Source: Limnanthes douglasii subsp. nivea (taxonomy: Eukaryota > Streptophyta > Magnoliopsida > Brassicales > Limnanthaceae). Taken from it: DNA of 64,000 nucleotides. The DNA is taken from positions 166,355,739 through 166,419,738 of the forward strand of contig JAUPFV010000002.1 in the NCBI GenBank assembly GCA_036936605.1, read 5' to 3'. The notes below the pieces were generated by a model. It worked only from the letters and a program-made list of their open reading frames with translations, made no database searches and was not told where the DNA came from. The first letter of the stretch is position 1. Each line of letters begins with the position of its first letter. A program made the translations under genes and the position numbers. Below are positions 1 to 11,383 of the stretch, piece by piece.

Positions 1-1
1 T

Positions 2-1387
2 TATGCTCTTAGTTGGTGGGATCAACTAGTTACCTCAAGAAGGCGTAATGAGGAACATCCTATAGAATCATGGGCAGAAATGAAAGCCATTATGCGGAAG
101 AGGTTTGTTCCTAGTCATTTCCACCATTAGCTGCATCTAAAGCTGAGGAGATTAACACAAGGAAGCCGATCTGTTGAAGAGTATTATCAAGAAATGGAGA
201 CCTTAATGTTGCGAGCTGATATTTCAGAAGATAGAGAGGCAACAATGTCAAGGTTTCTTGGGGGTTTAAATAGAGAAATTCAAGACAGATTGGAAACTCA
301 GTATTATGTTGAACTAGAAGAGATGCACAAAGCTTTGTTATTTGAACAACAAGTTAAAAGAAAGAACTCCTCAAGATCAAGTTACGGTTCAGGGGAAGTA
401 GCAATTAAGCCAAGTTATTCAAAAGATGAGAAGACCAATTATCAGAAAGGAAGCTATGTAGAGGTGAACCAAAAATCTGGAACACCATTGTCTATTGATA
501 ACAAGGGAAAACCTAAAGAGGTTGCAATCATAACTCGTGATGTTAAGTGTTTCAAGTGCAAAGGGATGGGACATTATGCTAATGAGTGTTCTAATAAGAA
601 GATTATGACAATTCTAGATAATGGAGAAATAATTTCAGAGAAAGAAGAAATTGTCTCTGATTCTTCCGAAGAACACTTAGAGCGACCTGCTAAAGGAGAT
701 TTATTGGTAGCCAGAAGGTCTTTAAGCGTTCAAACAAAAGAAGAAGAACAAGAGCAAAGGGAGAATCTGTTTCACACTAGGTGTCTTGTTCAAGGGAAAG
801 TTTGTAGCCTTATTATCGATGGAGGCAGTTGTACCAATGTGGCAAGTGAATCTATGGTAAAGAAGCTTGGTTTAAAAATGAAAAAGCATCCAGCACCTTA
901 CAAGCTTCAATGGCTTAACGACAATGGAGAAATGAAAGTTAGCCACCAAGTAGAAGTTCCCATAGCCATTGGTAAGTACGAAGGTGAAGTTTTATGTGAT
1001 GTTCTACCAATGGAGGCTAGTCACATACTGTTAGGAAGGCAATGGCAATCTGATCGAAAGGTTATCCATGATGGATTCACTAATCGCCATACATTTGAGT
1101 TTCAAGGAAGGAAAACCACTCTAGTTCCCATGACTCCACGAGAAGTTTACCAAGATCAAAAGCATATGCTAGACAAGGAAAGTCGGGTAACTAAACATTC
1201 GAATTTCTATGCAAAATCTGGCGAGGTTAAGAAAGCATTACTCTCTAAGCAACCTATGTTACTTTTTGTGTTTATGGAAACTCTTATGAGTTTAACTAAC
1301 TTGACACCGGTGTTGGCTAGTGAGATGACTTCTCTCTTGCAGGAATTTGAAGATGTATTCCCTGAAGACAATCCAAAGAATCTTTGA
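2..1387 (+). pseudogene. CRM-1 gag-protease, partial
   Basis: The gag capsid frame is entered in progress at base 2 and stopped by TAG at 128-130. It then stays open from 194 to 1387. A CCHC zinc knuckle (CX2CX4HX4C) at 548-589 would bind RNA genome. The protease motif IIDGGSC at 811-831 carries the catalytic Asp, with DGG where many retropepsins have DSG or DTG, a form I associate with CRM-like elements. The ATG at 194 is only the first after the nonsense codon. The frame ends at a TGA where CRM-2 reads through into reverse transcriptase. Confidence 0.85.
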
Positions 1388-2553
1388 CCAATTAGAGGCA
1401 TCGAACACCAAATAGATTTTGTACCTTGAGCCTCCCTTCCTAACAAACCTGCTTATAGAACTAATCCAGTGGAGACAAAATAATTGCAAAGGCAAATCAG
1501 TGAACTGATGGAAAAAGGACATATCCGTGAAAGCATGAGTTCTTGTGCGGTACCAGTTCTACTTATGCCCAAGAAAGATGGAAGCTGGAGAATGTGTGTT
1601 GATTGCAGAGCCATCAACAACATAACAGTAAAGTATCGCCATCCTATACCTAGATTAGATGATATGTTAGATGAATTGCATGGTTCTAGCATTTTTTTTC
1701 TAAGATTGATCTTAAAAGTGGTTATCACCAAATTAGGATGAAAGAAGGGGATGAGTGGAAAACTGCATTTAAAACTAAGCATGGACTATATGAATGGTTA
1801 GTAATGCCATTTGGGTTGACTGCACCTAGTACATTCATGCGGTTAATGAATCATGTTCTAAGGGCTTATATAGGAGTTTTTGTTGTAGTATATTTCGATG
1901 ACATCTTAATTTACAGCAAGTGCTTAGAAGAACATGTTCACCATCTCAAATTGATTTTAAGTGTACTTAGGAAGGAAAATCTCTATGCTAATCTTAAGAA
2001 ATGCACTTTGTGTACCCATAATCTTGTCTTTTTAGGTTTTGTTATAAGTGCATATGGTATTAAGGTGGATGAGGAAAAGGTTAAGGCAATCCGCGAATGG
2101 CCAAGTCCAAAAACAGTTGGAGAAGTGAGAAGCTTCCACGGCCTTGCAGGATTTTATAGGCGTTTTGTCAAAGATTTCAGCACCTTAGCTGCACCACTCA
2201 CTGAAATAATAAAGAAGGACGTTGGTTTCAAGTGGGAACAAGGTCAAGAAGAAGCATTTCAATCCTTAAAAGAGAAGTTTACTCATGCTCTTGTCTTGAC
2301 ATTACCTGATTTTCTTAAAACTTTTGAGATTGAATGTGATGCTTCTGGAATTGGGATTGGAGCTGTTTTAATGCAGGATAAAAAGCCCATAGCTTATTTC
2401 AGTGAAAAGCTTGGAGGAGCTACTCAAAACTATCCTACTTATGACAAGGAGTTGTATGCCTTAGTTCGAGCTTTGCAAACATGGCAGCATTACTTGTGGC
2501 CAAAGGTAAAGAAAATATTGTTGCTGATGCATTGTCCCGAAGGTATGCCTTAA
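1388..2553 (+). pseudogene. CRM-1 reverse transcriptase and RNase H, broken
   Basis: RT copies element RNA into cDNA. Palm motifs are visible: [18 protein letters not shown] (about 1550-1605) and the catalytic YFDD box (about 1891-1902). Two extra T in the run near 1692 shift the frame; the second open stretch is 1738-2553. RNase H starts with the IECDASG motif near 2330. It loses its C-terminal half to a deletion: near 2504 the sequence jumps from the end of the palm-linked RNase H to the segment that precedes integrase. The equivalent 127 bp are present in CRM-2 at 31935-32061. Confidence 0.85.
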
Positions 2554-2556
2554 TCA

Positions 2557-4066
2557 CTACTCTTGAAGCTTAGATTTTAGGATTTGATCATCTTAAGAGT
2601 TTATATGAAAATGATTCTGATTTTGGAAAGATGTATCAAGCATGTGAAAAGTTTGCTTCAGGGCGGTTCTATAGGCATGAAGGATTCTTATTCTTTGATA
2701 AACGTTTATGTGTGCCTAATTGTTCCATGAGAGATTTACTTGTTAGAGAAGCCCATGGAGGAGGCTTAATGGGACATTTTAGAATAGCTAAAACTCTCAA
2801 GGTAATGCTGGATCACTTCCATTGGCCACATATGAGGAGGGATGTTGAAAGAATCTATGACAGATGTGCTACTTGCAAACAAGCCAAATCTAAGGTTCAA
2901 TCCCACGGTTTGTATACTCCTTTACCTATTCCTACGCATCCTTGGAATGATATATCTATGGACTTTTTAGTTGGATTTCCTGGGACTAGAACTGGTACGG
3001 ATTCCATTTTTGTGGTTGTTGATCGATTCTCTAAAATGGCACACTTTGTTGCTTGTCACAAAACTGATGATGCGTTGCACATTGCTAATCTGTTCTTTAA
3101 AGAGATAGTTCGTTTGCATGGCATGCCTAGGACAATAGTTTCAGATAGGGACACTAAGTTTCTAAGTTATTTTTGGAAAACTTTGTGGTCTAAGTTAGGG
3201 ACTAAGCTTTTATTTTCTACTACCTGTCACCCACAAACTGATGGACAAACATAATTAGTAAATAGGACTTTGTCCACTCTTCTACGTGCATTAATTAAAA
3301 AGAACTTGAAAACTTGGGAAGAATGTTTGCCGCATGTTGAATTTGCATACAATCATTCTATGCATTCTACTTCTAAGTACTCTCCTTTTCAAATTGTTTA
3401 TGGATTTAACCCAATATCTCCTTTGGATCTAATTCCTTTGCCTTTGAGTTAAAGAACTAGCATAGATGGGAAAAAGAAAGCTGAACTTGTAAAACAGATC
3501 CATGATGATGCAAAGAAAAACATAGAAAATAAAACTGAACAATATGTCAAACAAGCAAACAAGGGAAGACGTGAGAAAGTTATCAAGTATGGGTGCACTT
3601 AAGAAAGGAAATATTTCCAGGAGGAAGTCAAAATTGATGCCTAGAATTGATGGACCATTTGAAGTAACAAAAAAGATCAACAATAACGCGTATCAACTTG
3701 ACCTACGAGGTAAGTATAAAGTGAGTCCTACCTTTAATGTTTCTGATTTGGTTCCTTTTATCGCAGATGAAATGGATTTGAGGTCAAATCCTTTTCAAGT
3801 AGGAGAGAATGATGTGATCCTAGATGACACAAGCAGCTTTGAACATGGAAATGTGCAAGAACCAGATGAACAACTTGAAAAAGAAGATGAGCTTGAAGTT
3901 TAAGATATTCTTATTTTACCGGGTGGTCCAACAACTCGATCAAGAGCAAAACAATTTAACAAAGCTGTTGGAGGATTGTTTAATCAACTAGAGAATCCAC
4001 GTGATCAAAACAGCAAGTATGGTGGAAAAGCTTGTCAAACCACTTTGGTCTTGATTCAAGCTAATT
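2557..4066 (+). pseudogene. CRM-1 integrase with LTR-encoded tail, broken
   Basis: The HHCC zinc-binding region spans about 2740-2890 (HGGGLMGHF ... CATCKQAKS), followed by the DDE core with DFLVGFP near 2961 and SDRDTKF near 3142. The Glu codon of the third catalytic position is TAA near 3252. A stop near 3450 and a 13-bp deletion near 3580 follow. The C-terminal open stretch (3544-3903) enters the 3' LTR at 3810. Its tail contains the TTRSRAKQF block near 3935 that also occurs in the other copies. No classical chromodomain is recognised. Confidence 0.82.
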
Positions 4067-4681
4067 GATTTCAACAAATGAGAAAGTGTCTCGATTGTAC
4101 TCTTTTTCCCTTGTTCAAGTTTTGTCCCAATGGGTTTTCTTGACAAGGTTTTTAATGAGGCAATTGTTTCACTTCACCATTGCCCATTTGTTGAAATAAA
4201 AGCCCAAGGCCCATCTACACCAAAAGCCACGTCCTTGGAGGAGGGAAGGGTCTGATTTCCAGCTTATATCATTAATACTTTGTATTTTCAATATTAAAGC
4301 ATTTTGTTTCCAAGAAAAGCCTTAATTGTTTTCGAGGCATACATTATGTTTCCAAGAACAACCTTAATTGTGTTCAAGGCTAGTTCTTTCTCCTATAAAA
4401 ACTATGTACTCAGAATTCTAATGGTTAGACTATCTTTGATTCTAAAAAAACTTCTTAAGTTTTACTCTTCTCTTGTTGGTGTGTAATATCCACAAGAAAA
4501 CCTGTTTTTCATTTGGTGCGTCATATCCAAAGGAAGATCAGTTGGAATATCAAAGGCCTTTCCACAACCTTTGTGTGACCTATCGATCCACATCCTTTGA
4601 TTCTTAAATCCTTTTTGGGTTCCTGGTTGCAAAGTTATCCCTATCCTATTTCAGAGTGCCGATTCTAGGAGGAGTTTATCA
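3810..4681 (+). repeat. CRM-1 3' LTR (872 bp)
   Basis: The boundaries come from comparing copies: it starts TGATGTGATCC and ends GAGTTTATCA, giving TGAT/ATCA inverted ends. The purine-rich stretch just upstream (about 3800-3809) is the probable polypurine tract. The first ~260 bp continue the pol reading frame. Two 42-bp-spaced direct copies starting TGTTTCCAAG lie at 4305 and 4347, followed by a TATAAAA box at 4394-4400. The flank after 4681 shows no recognisable target duplication because the 5' end is not in the window. Confidence 0.9.
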
Positions 4682-5380
4682 TCTATCGTTTCAATCTGAA
4701 CAAATTATATCTAATTCTTCACCAATGTCAATTTTGTTCATTGAATATTTCCTTCCAAACTAAATATCAATGAAATAACTTAATTGTCTCACATCTAAAA
4801 TTGGGTAATGAGTTTCTAAAATAACAGTTATAGAATATAATTAATTTCAAATTAAGATAAATATTATTGTATCAGACTCCAATTCTCAATGATATGCATG
4901 TAAGGTTTTTCTTGAGCTAAAAATCCTTAAATGTACAAACTTCTCCAACAATTATTTCATTCTGTTAAAGCTTAATGTACTTATTTTACTAGTTATTTCC
5001 CTATGAACTTCTATTATCAAGGAACTATTGCATATCAAAATTGTGTAGCCTCAACTAAATCTATTACATGTAACTACTTTTCCTATAAATTGGTATACTT
5101 GTCTTTAGAATAAATGGATTGGACAATTATTGACTTTTGATTACATTCTCTCTCTAGTTTTTTTGAGTTATTCTGTCTCTCTCAAATGTATTCCTAGTCA
5201 AAGAATAAATCTCCTTAAACCTTTATTTTCCTCCAAAAAAATTACTTAGACTTATCATTGACAACCACAATAGGAGTCCCTGTTAGTACCTAGATTCGAA
5301 ATCTGAAACCAAATAAGTAAGTGATAGGATAACATGAGTACTATGGATCATGAAGCTTAGATTGATCTAACCGTATTTGT
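4682..5380. other. No recognisable gene
   Basis: AT-rich sequence downstream of the CRM-1 LTR. I find no long open frame, domain or repeat here. The right end runs into low-complexity text with repeated AAATCTATAAGAGAG-like phrases at about 5520-5625. Confidence 0.5.
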
Positions 5381-5699
5381 GGAAGTAGAGGTTGTAGAGT
5401 CAAGTATGCTTAGAGGAGAAAATCAAAGTGGAATGTAAGGAGACGATCAAAGCGATAAGTCAGTTGAGGATTGGATGAATTAGTTATTGAAAAGAACAGT
5501 TTAGTTGAATGATTTATAAGAGAGTATAAATCTATAAGAGAGCATAAATCTAAAAGAGAGGGACATACACTATTCGACAAAAAAGGATAGTCGACCTCGG
5601 AAATCTATAAGAGAGAATAAATCTAAAAAAAGGATGGATCCATTTGTGATTGAGAATCTTCTCTTCGAATATAATACAACTAAATAATACATAAGTCTT

Positions 5700-6150
5700 G
5701 AAGATCAATACTTGTATGCAATTATGGGAAGTGGAACTGGAGATAACCAATACAAGGTCAAGATTGCTTCTAACACATTTCGATATCACAAAATTTGAAA
5801 ACTTTTGATGGCACAAAAGACCCTGACGATCGTACCGAGTAGTTCAAAAAAATCAAGATGAATTTTGAAGACGAAAAATGTGTGGGAGGATGACAAAACG
5901 GTTTGTGGAATTAAGGGACTATGACACTGAATTTATTCCTCGAGCCGCTACCAAGGCTCAAGCTTAGCACCTTTTTTTGTTAAATTCTATTCAGAACATC
6001 TTGATGAGGAAGGGAATGATATCAGTAATTTAAGATATGAATCAATGTTTGGAACCGATGGAGACTATTTTGGGATCAGGAGCGGGATTTTAGTTGATAG
6101 CTCCATCTGGAGAGGCACTTTACTAAGTTATTCGGTTCAGATTCAATGCA
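5700..6150 (+). pseudogene. Tat-type gypsy relic: gag joined to RNase H region
   Basis: A gag block (DGTKDPDD, about 5795-5880) is followed within a few bases by a block matching the start of the extra RNase H region of Tat-A (RDYDTEFIP, about 5920). The order equals Tat-A 7130-7220 joined to 11230-11480, so pol and most of gag have been removed. There is a frameshift in the T-run before the gag block and several stops. It reads as an old internal deletion derivative of the Tat-A family. The edges are uncertain; related-looking text begins near 5380. Confidence 0.6.
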
Positions 6151-6600
6151 TCGAAACAAAACTCTTTTTTACTAAGTTATTCGGTTCATATTCGGTTAAG
6201 AGCAACTCTTTCTTTTTTTTTCTCCAGCGGACAATACTTTTTTTTTCTCTGGCAAACAACAAAAATGCAGTCCGCCGACAAAAAAGCGCACTCTTCTCTT
6301 ACAACCTAGCTATAATACCAGTTATTGAGTATAAAAAAATATGAAAAAAGGATAGGAGAAGAAAAACGTTTTATTCATTTTTTTATATGGTTGTTTGATG
6401 ATGTGTTTGATACATTGTACTCTTTTACATCTCCTATATTTATAATATTACGTTTTAATGGCAAAATAATATTTTTGACTAATATAATATTTTCTCTAAA
6501 TTGTAAACTCAAATCACTAAAATAATATTCTTCCTAATTGAATAATATATTCTTAAATCAAAAATATAGTATTCAAATCTTTGACTAATATATTAATTAA
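6151..6600. other. AT-rich spacer
   Basis: T-runs and AT-rich sequence. Open frames of 66-99 codons here are low-complexity and match nothing I recognise. No RNA gene or repeat array is seen. Confidence 0.5.
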
Positions 6601-7074
6601 TTAATATATTTTTTCTTAATTTAATTTGGTTCCAAGAGGGTTCTCTGCATTCTAGCAGAGGGGTAGTCTACATCCTAACCGAGGGGTCGTCCGATCTTAC
6701 ACGACTTGTCAAGTTCGAAGTGAACAGAGAAAGACACATTTTGAATGTTCTAAAGAGCGTCACACTTCACGAAAAAGAGAAAAAGACAAACAGAGGTATA
6801 TTACATCGAGTGACGAAGAGATAGAAAGCTCAGGATATGAGTTTAAGAAGTATCAAGGATTTTTTAAGGAAGAAAAATATCGACCTCGAAAATCACAAAA
6901 GGAATACAAAACTATGAAAGAAATTATACCACGATGCTTGAGGGAAGCTGAATGGTGTGAAGGGAAAACATCGAATCAATACAACGTGGTGGATGATCGG
7001 AAATTATAAGTTGTGATGGAGCTGAGAATGACAATTAATATATTGAGGGAGTTGAGTGGAGAAATTATCTTTTG

Positions 7075-7960
7075 AAAAATGAGATAAGATCTATCTCTCT
7101 TCTGAAGTGGTTTGATATTTCAAAGGTTGCAAAATTCGATGGGATGCAAGACCCTGACGACCACATCCAATAGTTTAAAAATTGCATGATAAATTTCCAG
7201 GACGATGATAGGTTGTTGTGTAAAGCTTTCTCTCTAACATTCAAAGGAACAGCTTTAAAATGGTACAACAGAATTCTGAGAGGGTTTATTTCCAATTTTA
7301 GAGTTTTTTTTATAGAGCTCCAAAGACAATTTGTGTGAACCAAAGAGATGCGGGCGAATGGAGATACAATAATTCAATGTAAACAAGCAATATGAGAAAC
7401 TTTGAAGGACTATACTAAGCGATTCGTGTTAACTAACACTGGTTTGGATAACTGTGAGGAGCTGGTAGCAATGGCAGCATTTCGACAAGGATTGTTACCA
7501 GGGGATCTAGCGAATGAAACAACAAAGCGAAGAGAATTGACTTTTGGAGCATTGATGGCTCCGGCGGAGGACCAAATTAAGGTAGAAGAGCCGACTAGGG
7601 TTGAGGAGTGGTTGGAACTAGTCAAAAGAACTCAGGACATGTGCCAAACAATCAAGGGCAATCTTCAAATTCAACCCAACCAACACATCCGAGGAACATC
7701 AACAACTTACCTCCTCGAACTAGGGGATATTCAAATCAAGCAACATGGTACCAGATTCATAGACCGAGGCCCAATCAGTGGATAAGGCCTGAGTACAATG
7801 CTGATCTAACTGAAAATGTTGCTACAATCTATGAAAAGGCAAATGGATATGTGAATTTCAAGAAGTCTTCCTTGATAAATAGGCCAAATCAGGAGCAAAA
7901 TAACAGGTTTTTTAAGTATCATAATGATAGTATGATACTGCAGAGTGTATTGCGTTAAAA
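7075..7960 (+). pseudogene. Tat-A gag, broken
   Basis: The gag core block with KFDGMQDPDDH begins near 7132, has an in-frame TAG near 7171, and continues to a KGTALKWYN motif near 7249. After a stop near 7336 the frame 7402-7785 is open (127 codons), with the segment DYTKRFVLTNTGLDN shared almost exactly with element B. A +1 overlap then carries the C-terminal part to about 7958. Gag would package element RNA. This copy cannot make a full protein. Confidence 0.75.
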
Positions 7961-8319
7961 AGGAGGTACAAACATTGATTGAGAATGGAAAGTTGTTGGC
8001 CTATGTAAACGGACAGAGCAATGCATCAAAGGTTTCTGTTGCATCGACTTCACAGACACCAAATCGAAATGCATAGGCAGGAAATTTACTGATTCTGGAT
8101 TCAAATATTGATGATTTCGATGCTGCATCGGAATATTTAGATGCATACCCATATCGATATATTTTAAAGGAAGTAGATGAGCCAGTGAAACAAGACCGTG
8201 TTCGAAATCTATATGAGTATTTTGAGTCTTGGCAATTTTTGGAGGAGATACTATGACTGGCAATACCAACAGTTCTAGAAAAAAGCATGTAGTAACCTTA
8301 GCTACCCAGATAGAAGGAG

Positions 8320-8851
8320 GGATGTCTACTCATCCGTATGGTAAGAGAGATGTTCTCTTCATTATTTTTGATGCAAATGATCTGCGAGGCATTGTAGGTC
8401 CTTAAGAAGATGTAGTGGTTATTGGAGCAGAGATAGTTGGAGTTAAAATCCGACATGTAATGATAGATACATAGAGCTCTGAAAATATATTTTTAAGTCA
8501 ACTTATGATAGAATGCGTAATCCTCCTCAGAACTCCCAATCATAACGTACAATCATTGGTTTTACAGGAGTAACGACACAAGTAATTATCCAATTCGAGG
8601 GAGAGGTGAGTTTGGCAAAGGGACCTTTCAGATAGAAGGTTCAGGTGTTGTGTCTGGTGGTAGATTGTCCAACAATTTACAATGCCATTTTCAGAAGATC
8701 TTGGTTGTCGAGGATGTATGGAGTTGTGTTAAGAGTCCACCAATGTTCGAAGTATCTCATCAGAGATTGCATGGGGGTCGTCCGAAGTGATCAGAAGGTT
8801 GCTAGAGATTTTTATGCCACAGTTAGCAATGATTATAAAATGGTTGAATAA
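8320..8851 (+). pseudogene. Tat-A protease region, broken
   Basis: The aspartic protease entry is recognisable from a DANDLRGIVGP-like run near 8370 and the active-site region near 8464, where Asp-Thr is followed by TAG in place of the expected Gly and then Ser-Ser. The conserved downstream block with VVDCPTIYNAIFRRSWL is open from 8645, in the family position of the segment that ends protease and precedes RT. The remainder to 8851 is open but short. Confidence 0.7.
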
Positions 8852-8986
8852 CAACCAGGGGTTGACCTCGGATCTTGAGGAGGGGGTTGACAATCCGAAA
8901 GAAACCCAGATTTCTTTAACTAGTAAGTGAAAATATAGAGGAATATACTTTTCCTGATGGAAAGTTACTTCGAATATGAACCTTAC

Positions 8987-9412
8987 GGCTTTGAACAGTA
9001 CATGGTCCCTCGACTATCACGTTTGGTGGCAAATAGTCCCTTGACTTTCAAATGTCCGTTGACAGTCCCTGGACTATCGCGTTTGGATAAAGTTAGTCCA
9101 CCAGATCCTCTGATCCATGAGAGGCTGCCACGTGTCACCATAGTCCCCAGATTTTTGTATCACCACTAGTCCCTTGAGTTTAGTTTTCTGTAATTTTCTA
9201 CATTTTGGGTTTGACCTAAACTCAAGGGACTAGTGGTGATACAAAAATCTGGGGACTATGGTGACAGGTGGCAGCCTCTCATGGATTAGAGGATCTGGTG
9301 GACTAACTTTATCCAAACGCGATAGTCTAGGGACTGTCAACGGACATTTGAAAGTCAAAGGACTATCTGCCACCAAATACGATAGTCGAGGGATGATTTA
9401 CTGTTCAATGCC
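8987..9412. mobile_element. MITE-1: fold-back MITE with 10-bp target duplication
   Basis: Two arms of 196 bp (8987-9182 and 9217-9412) are inverted complements with few mismatches, around a 34-bp loop. Outer ends are GGCTTTGAACAGTA and its complement. The same 10 bases TGAACCTTAC flank it at 8977-8986 and 9413-9422. A perfect 10-bp duplication fits the 9-11 bp made by Mutator-type transposases, so it is probably a non-autonomous MULE-type fold-back element. It has no coding capacity. It lies in Tat-A between protease and RT. Confidence 0.88.
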
Positions 9413-9657
9413 TGAACCTTACTGACCCTAGTTTTACGTCAGCAGCTATTGCAGTTTTTATTTCACAATTTAGATATTTTCGCTTCGAAAACATAAGATA
9501 TGGTAGGACTTTTAGTCGAAGTGATATGTCATAGCCTAGCAATTAATCTGAAGGTCAAACCTTTTATACAAAAAAAAACGTGCTTTTTCTTTTTGAGAAA
9601 GCAGAAGCTGTCGTTTCTGAAATGGATCGTTTATCAAAGGTCAGACATATAAGGGAG

Positions 9658-10166
9658 GGTTTTGAATAGTATATCTTCCCTGGACTATCACATTTGGTGA
9701 CATATAGTCCCTTAACTTTCAAAACTCTGCTGATAGTCCCCGGACTATCAGCTTTGGATAAAGTTAGTCCACCAGATTCTTTGATTCATGTGGTCGTGCC
9801 ACCTATCACCATAGTCAACAGAATTTTGTATCACCACTGGTCCCTTAACTTTAGGTGAAAGCAAAAATGTAGTCTACAATATGTGACATAAAGTTAAGGG
9901 ACCAATGGTGATACAACACTAGTCCCTTAACTTTAGATGAAAGCCAAAATGTAGTATACAATATGTGACCTAAAGTTAAGGGACCAATGGTAATACAAAA
10001 TTTTCGTGCCTATGGTGATAAGTGGCAGGTTCACATGAATCAAAGGATCTGGTGGACTAAATTTATCCAAAGCTAATAGTCTAGGAACTAACAGCGGATT
10101 TTTGAAAATCAAGGGACTATCTGTCACCAAATGTGATAGTCTAGGGATGATAAACTGTTCAAAGCC
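9658..10166. mobile_element. MITE-2: second fold-back MITE, with duplicated loop
   Basis: Same family as MITE-1 but diverged. Arms begin GGTTTTGAATAG and end CTGTTCAAAGCC. The flanks TATAAGGGAG (9648-9657) and TATAAAAGAG (10167-10176) form a decayed 10-bp target duplication (8 of 10). The centre is duplicated: two 82-bp units at 9837-9918 and 9919-10000. It sits just before the RT core of Tat-A; leaving it and one flank copy out makes the RT linker frame continuous. Confidence 0.85.
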
Positions 10167-11200
10167 TATAAAAGAGTCACAATATCCTTTATGGACATCA
10201 AACCCAATGTTAGTTAAAAAGAAGAATGGGAAATGGAGAATGTGTGTCGACTTCATAGATCTTAATTGAGCTTGTACTAAAGATCCATCCCACATTCCTC
10301 AAATAGATCTATTTATTGATTCAACTTCGGGAAATATTACTTTGACCTTTATGGATGCATTTGCAAGGTATAACCAAATTCAGGTGGATGTAAATGATAA
10401 GAAGAGTACCACATTTATCACAGATCGAGGCTTGCATTGTTATAGGGTTATGTCATTTGGGTTAAAGAATGTTGGGGCCACAAATCATAGATTAATAAAT
10501 AAAGCCTTTGTTTCTCAGATCACAAGAAACATGGAGGTGTATATTGATGATATGGTGGTTAATGCTTAGCAGATGATGCACACTTGGAAAATTTGGAGGC
10601 CATTTTTTTTTAATTTGAGGGCTATTAGACTGAAGTTAAATCCTGAGAAATATACATTTGGAGTTCAGTCATGGTAGTTTTTGGGTTATATTATTAGTGA
10701 AAAGGGAATAAAAGCTGACAAAAATAACTAAAAGCTTTGGCATCAATGACATCACCTCGAACTATCAAAAAAATGAAAATTTTAACATGAAGGTTAGCTG
10801 CTCTTAACATATTCATTTCTAGATTTTTTGATCAATATATCTCGTTCTTTCAAGTAATTCGAAGACCAAAAGAGTTTGGATGGACCTTGGAATGTGAAGC
10901 AGCATTTTCAAGCATTAAAGAATTACTGTCATCGCCAAAAATATTGTCCAAGCCTCGAATTGGAGAAAAAATATATTTGTATATTGCAGTGTCAGATTTT
11001 GCGGTAAGTGTTGTGTTGAGAAGTGAAGATTCGAGAATTTCGAAGCACGTGTATTATGTCAGTAAGAGTCTGGTAGCAGTAGAGAAAAGGTACCTGAAGC
11101 TTGAAAAATTTCCTCTAGCTTTAGTACTGGGTTCCAGAAAGATACGCCCCTATTTTCAAGCTCACACTACTAAGGTTCAAACTTCATTCCATTGAAAAAT
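10167..11200 (+). pseudogene. Tat-A reverse transcriptase and RNase H, broken
   Basis: RT motifs: LVKKKNGKWRMCVDF near 10210, then TAG near 10268, then an open stretch 10342-10569 with FMDAFARYNQI, a MSFGLKN box and the catalytic YIDDMVV at about 10540-10560. Several stops follow. The linked RNase H (open 10887-11195) keeps KPRIGEKIYLYIAVS and YVSKSLVAVEKRY. Reading continues toward the spacer before the second RNase H. The domain order is right, but no continuous polyprotein survives. Confidence 0.8.
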
Positions 11201-11383
11201 GTTTTACAATGCCCCGATATTTCTGAGAGAATGACCAAATGGTCAGTTGAGTTGAGAGATTTTGATATTATCTTTTCACCTTAGATGACTATCAAGGCAC
11301 AAGCCTTAGCAGATTTTCTTGTTGAATTCCATTCAAGCAGATGAGATGAAGAAGGGAACGAGGAGGTTTTTCCAAGGAGTTCG

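Larger units (their letters stand above)
1..4681 (+). mobile_element. CRM-1: Ty3/gypsy chromovirus (CRM-like), 5' end outside window
   Basis: The order is gag, protease, reverse transcriptase, RNase H, integrase, then a 3' LTR. The left end lies beyond base 1, in mid-gag. Assignment to the CRM clade rests on recognition of the RT/integrase style and on a polyprotein tail that runs into the 3' LTR; no phylogeny was done. The copy is dead: TAG at 128-130, TGA at 1385-1387, further stops near 1427 and 1481, two extra T near 1692, a 127-bp deletion in RNase H near 2504, and TAA near 3252 at the integrase catalytic Glu. Compared with CRM-2 its gag-pro region is the less damaged. Confidence 0.92.

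Noticed and set aside
4304..4486. 60-codon frame in the CRM LTR, repeated at 28293-28475
   Set aside because: It is a translation of the 42-bp-spaced LTR repeats and promoter, not a conserved gene.
6045..6525. Two open frames of 99 and 66 codons
   Set aside because: The first starts in a degraded Tat RNase H block and continues in T-runs; the second is low-complexity.
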